Assembly: GCA_025934595.1 (NCBI GenBank)
Contig: JAICXU010000075.1
Coordinates: forward strand, 1 to 9,188
Reading direction: 5' to 3'
DNA from: Polyangiaceae bacterium
GTDB taxonomy: Bacteria; Myxococcota_A; Polyangia; Polyangiales; Polyangiaceae
DNA: 9,188 nucleotides
How positions within the stretch are numbered: position 1 is the first letter of the stretch; the number at the start of each line of letters is the position of its first letter. This document shows positions 5,794 to 9,188 of this stretch, in pieces. The position numbers and the translations under genes are program-made. The notes beneath the pieces are model-generated. The model had not been told where the DNA came from, ran no database searches, and saw only the letters and a program-made list of their open reading frames with translations.

Positions 5794-6552
5794 ATGCGAA
5801 CTTTTCTTTCCTTCCGTCTTGCCTCGAGCCTTGCTTCGATTGCTCTCGTATTCACCGCCGCGACCAATGCGCGCGCGCAATCTGCGCCCGCCGCGCCGGC
5901 CTCGTCGCCGGCTCCGACCACCGCTGCACCATCGACCGCAACCCCCTCCACCACACCCACGACATCGTCACCCAACGCAACCCCATCGTCGGCTGCGTCC
6001 GCAACCGGCGCACCGAGCCCGGCGCCTGCCGCGCAGCCCGAAGAAGATCCGGGATCGAAGGCGCGTTTTCGATTCGCGGTCCATTTGCTCGGAGGTCCCT
6101 GGTTCGTGCCGAGCCGCACCGGCGGTGGTGGTGGTGCGGGCGTGCAGCTCGGCGTGCAATTGAACGACATGTTCGGCGTGTATTACTCGGGCACCGGTGC
6201 GATCGGCGTCGCGGGCAGCAGCGGCGCCACCGGATCGGGCGCGTCCGCCGGAGCATTCGTTTACAACTCGGTCATGGGCGACGTCACGCTCGCGAACATT
6301 CTCCAGCTCGGTTTGGGCCCTTCGCTCGACACGCTCGCATTCGGCAGCAGCGACGTGAGCACGAGTGGCTCGCAAGCCACGGCTCTCGGCGGAACCTATT
6401 TCGGAGTCCAAACGCGCGTCGGCATCGCGGTCGGTGGAAGCAAGCCCGGCCGGCACGGACGCTTCATGCTCGGGCTCGAGGTGCATCCGACCTTCGCATC
6501 GGGAATCGTGCCGATCAGCGCGTTTCTCACGATCGGCGGCGGCTCGTTCTGA
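5794..6552 (+). CDS. Secreted protein with Pro/Ala/Ser/Thr linker and probable outer-membrane beta domain
   Basis: A 252-residue protein of no family I recognise. Residues 1-28 form a clear Sec signal peptide: RTFLSFR, then a hydrophobic core, then an Ala-Arg-Ala cleavage site before Gln29. Residues 29-88 are a low-complexity, probably disordered linker of Pro, Ala, Ser and Thr ending in an acidic EED patch. Residues 90-252 alternate hydrophobic and small/polar residues in beta-strand-like runs with many Gly, such as RFRFAVHLLGGPWFVP, AGVQLGVQLNDMFGVYYSG, FGVQTRVGIAV and GRFMLGLEVHPTF. The protein ends in ISAFLTIGGGSF, and a terminal Phe is typical of outer-membrane beta-barrel proteins. It is therefore probably a small barrel or periplasmic surface protein. 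The ATG at 5794 is the only normal start after an in-frame stop at 5767-5769; no Shine-Dalgarno is spaced properly. It is convergent with the peptidase gene, 12 bp away. Coding status is well supported by the signal peptide; function is unknown. Confidence 0.83.
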   Translation: MRTFLSFRLASSLASIALVFTAATNARAQSAPAAPASSPAPTTAAPSTATPSTTPTTSSPNATPSSAASATGAPSPAPAAQPEEDPGSKARFRFAVHLLGGPWFVPSRTGGGGGAGVQLGVQLNDMFGVYYSGTGAIGVAGSSGATGSGASAGAFVYNSVMGDVTLANILQLGLGPSLDTLAFGSSDVSTSGSQATALGGTYFGVQTRVGIAVGGSKPGRHGRFMLGLEVHPTFASGIVPISAFLTIGGGSF

Positions 6553-6564
6553 TTTGCGCGCGGC

Positions 6565-8004
6565 TTACGGTCGGCGCGCTGTCATCGATTTTCGAATCGC
6601 GGCTTCGGGCGCGGCGTCGTCGAACACGACGTCGCGTCCTTGCAGCGAGAGGCCGAGCTTTTTCCAAATCGCGTCGAGGTCGACGTCCACCGACGCAAAT
6701 CCGAGCTTTTGATAGAGCTCACGCAAGACCGGAACGCCGGTCGCTTCGTCGCCTTTGTCGAACGCGTATTCCATGGTCCATCGCGCGGTGTCGTCGCCAC
6801 CGGCCGCCAAAATTCCGCGCACCGCATCGTCGAGCGATTTCGCGTTGTGGGTGCGCTCGCGAATTTCGAGATCCGCGAGCAAACAAAAAAGCGCACCGCC
6901 CCAATACACGCGTCCCCACGTGGGCGTGCGCTCGAGCCCGCGGTCGCCGGGTCTCGGCAATCCGTTTTGCAGCATCGTCATGAACTCGAGCCACACATTT
7001 TTTTCGGTGGTCATGCCGGCGTGCGCGCGCACGAGCGGCTCGAGGTACGTGGCGAGGCCTTCTTCGATCCACGCGTGCTCGCGTCCCATCGATGGAAATG
7101 CGAGGTGAATCATTTCGTGCACCGCGACCCAATCACCGTCGAGCGCGCTCTTGTCGGTCGCGCGACCCACGTTGATCAAAATCGACGCGCCGCCGCCGGC
7201 CATCGTCCGACCGAAGCCGACGTCGTCGCCGCGCGACGGAATGGCCACGACGAGCGTGCCGGGGATCGGAAATCGACCGTAAAAATCGCTGACGGCGTGT
7301 CCTGCGCGCGAGGCCCATGCCTCGAGATCCGAATCGCTCGCCGCCATTTTTCCCGACGCGATCGCGAAATGGATCTTGGCGTTCGCTCCCACGTCGACGT
7401 CTTTTCGCCTGAATTTCCCGAACACCGTATACGGCGCGATCGGTAGCTCGCCGGCGGTGAGCTCGTACGTGTCTTTTTCTTTCGGCGCGACCCGCACGCC
7501 AGTCGCCATCGTGACGTCCTTCACTTTGGAGACGACATGAATGCGCACGCGTTCGTCGGAGAACACGCGCAGCGGATGCAGGAGCCACGCGGGAGGCGGC
7601 GCCTCGAGGAGGCCGTGCGATTGCATGGCGACGCCGTCGTCGTCGATCTCGTCGGCCGCCTTTTGCAACGCGAACCGATAACGGACGCGGCATCCATTCG
7701 CGCATTCCTCCGCGAACCACGATGCGTGATCGACGGCGCGATCGTTCCACGATTCATCACTCGCGGCGACGGCCACGTCTTTCACGAACGGCTCCGCGCC
7801 TTCGGTGACGGAGAGCTCGGCGGCGGTTTGCGGCGGGAACGATGCCATCACCGACAGCTCGATCGATCCCGTGTCGCTCTCCTCGATCGCGACCTCGTAT
7901 CGAATCTCGTTCGGCAGGATCGCGGTGGGCGTCATCGGCGGACGCGCACAGGACGCGCCGAGCGCGAGACCGCACAAAGCAGAAGCGCGAAGGAGCCGAT
8001 GCAT
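6565..8004 (-). CDS. Putative lipoprotein zinc metallopeptidase (M61/M1-like gluzincin)
   Basis: A 479-residue exported protein. The N-terminus (basic MHRLLR, hydrophobic core, then LALGASC with Cys19) resembles a lipoprotein signal, although Gly at -3 is not ideal, so plain secretion is possible. Residues 32-230 are beta-rich and resemble the N-terminal region of M61 peptidases. The catalytic domain has HEMIH at 296-300 (two zinc ligands and the catalytic Glu) and WIEEGLATYLE at 312-322, where Glu315 is the likely third ligand. It continues with VYWGGALFCLLADLEIRERT (367-386), a pattern typical of M61 and M1 enzymes. The usual role is aminopeptidase or protein processing in the envelope; the substrate is unknown. 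The start ATG at 8004 follows the regulator stop by 7 bp, with GGAG directly against the ATG; an in-frame stop just upstream (8020-8022) excludes a longer form. Co-transcription with the sigma-54 regulator suggests joint function. Class is fairly sure; exact family and activity are inferred. Confidence 0.84.
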   Translation of the reverse strand: MHRLLRASALCGLALGASCARPPMTPTAILPNEIRYEVAIEESDTGSIELSVMASFPPQTAAELSVTEGAEPFVKDVAVAASDESWNDRAVDHASWFAEECANGCRVRYRFALQKAADEIDDDGVAMQSHGLLEAPPPAWLLHPLRVFSDERVRIHVVSKVKDVTMATGVRVAPKEKDTYELTAGELPIAPYTVFGKFRRKDVDVGANAKIHFAIASGKMAASDSDLEAWASRAGHAVSDFYGRFPIPGTLVVAIPSRGDDVGFGRTMAGGGASILINVGRATDKSALDGDWVAVHEMIHLAFPSMGREHAWIEEGLATYLEPLVRAHAGMTTEKNVWLEFMTMLQNGLPRPGDRGLERTPTWGRVYWGGALFCLLADLEIRERTHNAKSLDDAVRGILAAGGDDTARWTMEYAFDKGDEATGVPVLRELYQKLGFASVDVDLDAIWKKLGLSLQGRDVVFDDAAPEAAIRKSMTARRP

Positions 8005-8011
8005 CTCCGAC

Positions 8012-9188
8012 TCAGAGATCTACGATCTTGTAGTCTTTGATTTTGTAAAGAAGGGCACGATGCGAAATCTCCAGGATTTCTGCGGCCCGCGTGCGATTTC
8101 CCTTCGTCTTCGTGAGCGCACGTCGGATGAGAATTTCTTCGATCGCGCTCGTCGTCTTCTTGATCGAGAGCTCGCCGGAAGAGAGCTGCACGGCGACGGG
8201 ATCGAGCGCTTCCCGCACGCGTTCGGGAAGATCGCTTTCTTCGAGCACCTCGTGATCGGCGAGGACCATCGCACGCTCGATCGTGTTCTCGAGCTCGCGC
8301 ACGTTGCCGGGCCATGCGTATTCGAGGAGCAGCTTGCGGGCGCCATGGGACACGCCGCGGATCGTCGTGCCGAGCCGCGCGTTGTTGCGCGTGATGAAAT
8401 GATCGACGAGGAGATGGACGTCTTCTTTGCGCGTGCGCAGCGGTGGTATCGCGATCGGCAGCACGTTGATGCGATAAAAAAGATCTTCGCGAAAGCGTCC
8501 TGCCTTCGCCTCGGCGCCGAGATCGCGATGCGTGGCGGTGATGATGCGCACGTCGACCTTGATGTCGCGCGGGTCGCCGAGCCGCCGGATCGATTCTTCC
8601 TGGAGCGCGCGAAGGAGCTTCACTTGAAGATTCAGCGGCAGCTCGCCGATCTCGTCGAGGAACAAAGTGCCGCCCGTCGCTTCTTCGAAGAGCCCGCGGC
8701 GATCCGAGTTGGCGTCGGTAAAAGCGCCCTTTTTGTGGCCGAAAAGCTCGCTTTCGAGGAGGTTCTCGGGGATTGCGCCGCAGTTGATCGCGACGAACGG
8801 CGCGCTCTTTCGGCTCGAGCGCGCGTGGATCGCTTTCGCGACGAGCTCTTTGCCGACGCCGCTCTCGCCCGTGACGAGCACGGTCGTCTTGAAGTCGGCG
8901 ATCTTCGTGATGGTGCGGAAGATCTCCTGCATCGCGGCGCTCTTCGCCAAGATCGACTCGAACTTGCTCTCGGAGAGGATCTGGCTCTTGAGCGCTGCGT
9001 TTTCTCTTCGGAGCGATTCGCGCTCCTCGGCCTTCTTCAGCGCCAGCACGATCTCGTCGGGCTTGAAGGGCTTGCCGACGTAGTCGTACGCGCCCGCTTT
9101 CATTGCCTCGAGCGCGAGGTCGACGTTGCCGTATGCGCTCATCACGATCACGGTGGCGGGATGTTGCTTCGCACGGAGCGTGGCGAGC
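8012..9188 (-). CDS. Sigma-54-dependent response regulator, NtrC family (5' end outside window)
   Basis: The frame is open from the window edge to a TGA at 8012-8014, giving 391 residues. The true start lies beyond the window, and the in-frame GTG at 9149-9151 falls inside the receiver domain. Visible residues 1-60 are the end of the receiver, with VIVMSAYGN and DYVGKPF; the phospho-acceptor Asp is outside. The AAA+ domain (about 75-310) has Walker A GESGVGKE (107-114), the sigma-54 contact loop as GAFTDA (154-159; GAFTGA is the consensus), Walker B GGTLFLDEIGELP (172-184), and RFREDLFYRINVLPI with PPLRTRKED. The C-terminus is a Fis-type helix-turn-helix (GNRTRAAEILEIS through LLYKIKDYKI, about 362-388). 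Such proteins drive open-complex formation at sigma-54 promoters after phosphorylation by a histidine kinase. No kinase is visible. The metallopeptidase gene follows after 7 bp. The overall class is very secure; the target genes are unknown. Confidence 0.95.
   Translation of the reverse strand, partial: LATLRAKQHPATVIVMSAYGNVDLALEAMKAGAYDYVGKPFKPDEIVLALKKAEERESLRRENAALKSQILSESKFESILAKSAAMQEIFRTITKIADFKTTVLVTGESGVGKELVAKAIHARSSRKSAPFVAINCGAIPENLLESELFGHKKGAFTDANSDRRGLFEEATGGTLFLDEIGELPLNLQVKLLRALQEESIRRLGDPRDIKVDVRIITATHRDLGAEAKAGRFREDLFYRINVLPIAIPPLRTRKEDVHLLVDHFITRNNARLGTTIRGVSHGARKLLLEYAWPGNVRELENTIERAMVLADHEVLEESDLPERVREALDPVAVQLSSGELSIKKTTSAIEEILIRRALTKTKGNRTRAAEILEISHRALLYKIKDYKIVDL

Noticed and set aside
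5682..6170. 162-codon minus-strand frame over the divergent region and the secreted-protein gene
   Set aside because: The apparent Ala/Gly/Val richness comes from reading the Pro/Ala/Ser/Thr linker backwards. It would also cover the divergent promoter region, whereas the plus frame has a good signal peptide.
5766..6983. 405-codon plus-strand frame running through the secreted protein and into the peptidase gene
   Set aside because: It is extremely Arg-rich, crosses two better supported genes and lacks any motif.
9149..9151. GTG as the start of the sigma-54 regulator
   Set aside because: It lies inside the receiver domain just before VIVMSAYG, and the frame remains open to the window edge with receiver-like sequence (LATLRAKQHPAT), so the gene starts outside the window.

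Overview
The window is GC-rich, tightly packed chromosomal DNA with strong G/C preference at third codon positions. The gene mix fits a deltaproteobacterial-type genome, most likely Myxococcota (Polyangia-like): a signalling protein ending in a DUF4388/PATAN domain, an NtrC-type sigma-54 regulator, and a secreted protein with a Pro/Ala/Ser/Thr-rich linker. The lineage is inferred from gene content and style; there is no rRNA or other phylogenetic marker here. No tRNA, rRNA, CRISPR, insertion sequence or phage gene was seen.

Layout: (1) 1-288 (+) is the C-terminal end of a short-chain dehydrogenase/reductase with a hydrophobic tail. Nine bases later a complete glycoside hydrolase family 15 gene follows (298-2139, +), probably in the same operon. 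(2) After a 90-bp gap with a possible promoter comes 2230-4182 (+), a 650-residue multidomain signalling protein: MshEN/GspE-N-like, HD-GYP, receiver-like, then DUF4388/PATAN. Several of its signature catalytic or phosphorylation residues are changed. (3) Convergent to it is 4213-5685 (-), soluble pyridine nucleotide transhydrogenase (sthA). (4) A 108-bp divergent intergenic region carries two small dyads and leads into 5794-6552 (+), a secreted protein with a probable outer-membrane beta-structured C-terminal region. (5) On the minus strand, a sigma-54-dependent response regulator (8012-9188, 5' end outside the window) is followed after 7 bp by a probable lipoprotein zinc metallopeptidase of the M61/M1 gluzincin type (6565-8004). 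These two are almost certainly co-transcribed.

How the genes relate: the SDR and GH15 genes look like a small metabolic unit acting on alpha-glucosides and/or a sugar-like substrate. SthA balances NADH and NADPH and stands alone. The 650-residue protein looks like a cyclic-di-GMP or two-component-like output or scaffold protein. The regulator/peptidase pair suggests a two-component envelope response, but the cognate kinase is not in the window. Most of the window is ordinary. The most unusual item is the 650-residue protein, where the HD-GYP metal site and the receiver phospho-acceptor are both altered, suggesting a sensor or scaffold rather than a conventional enzyme.
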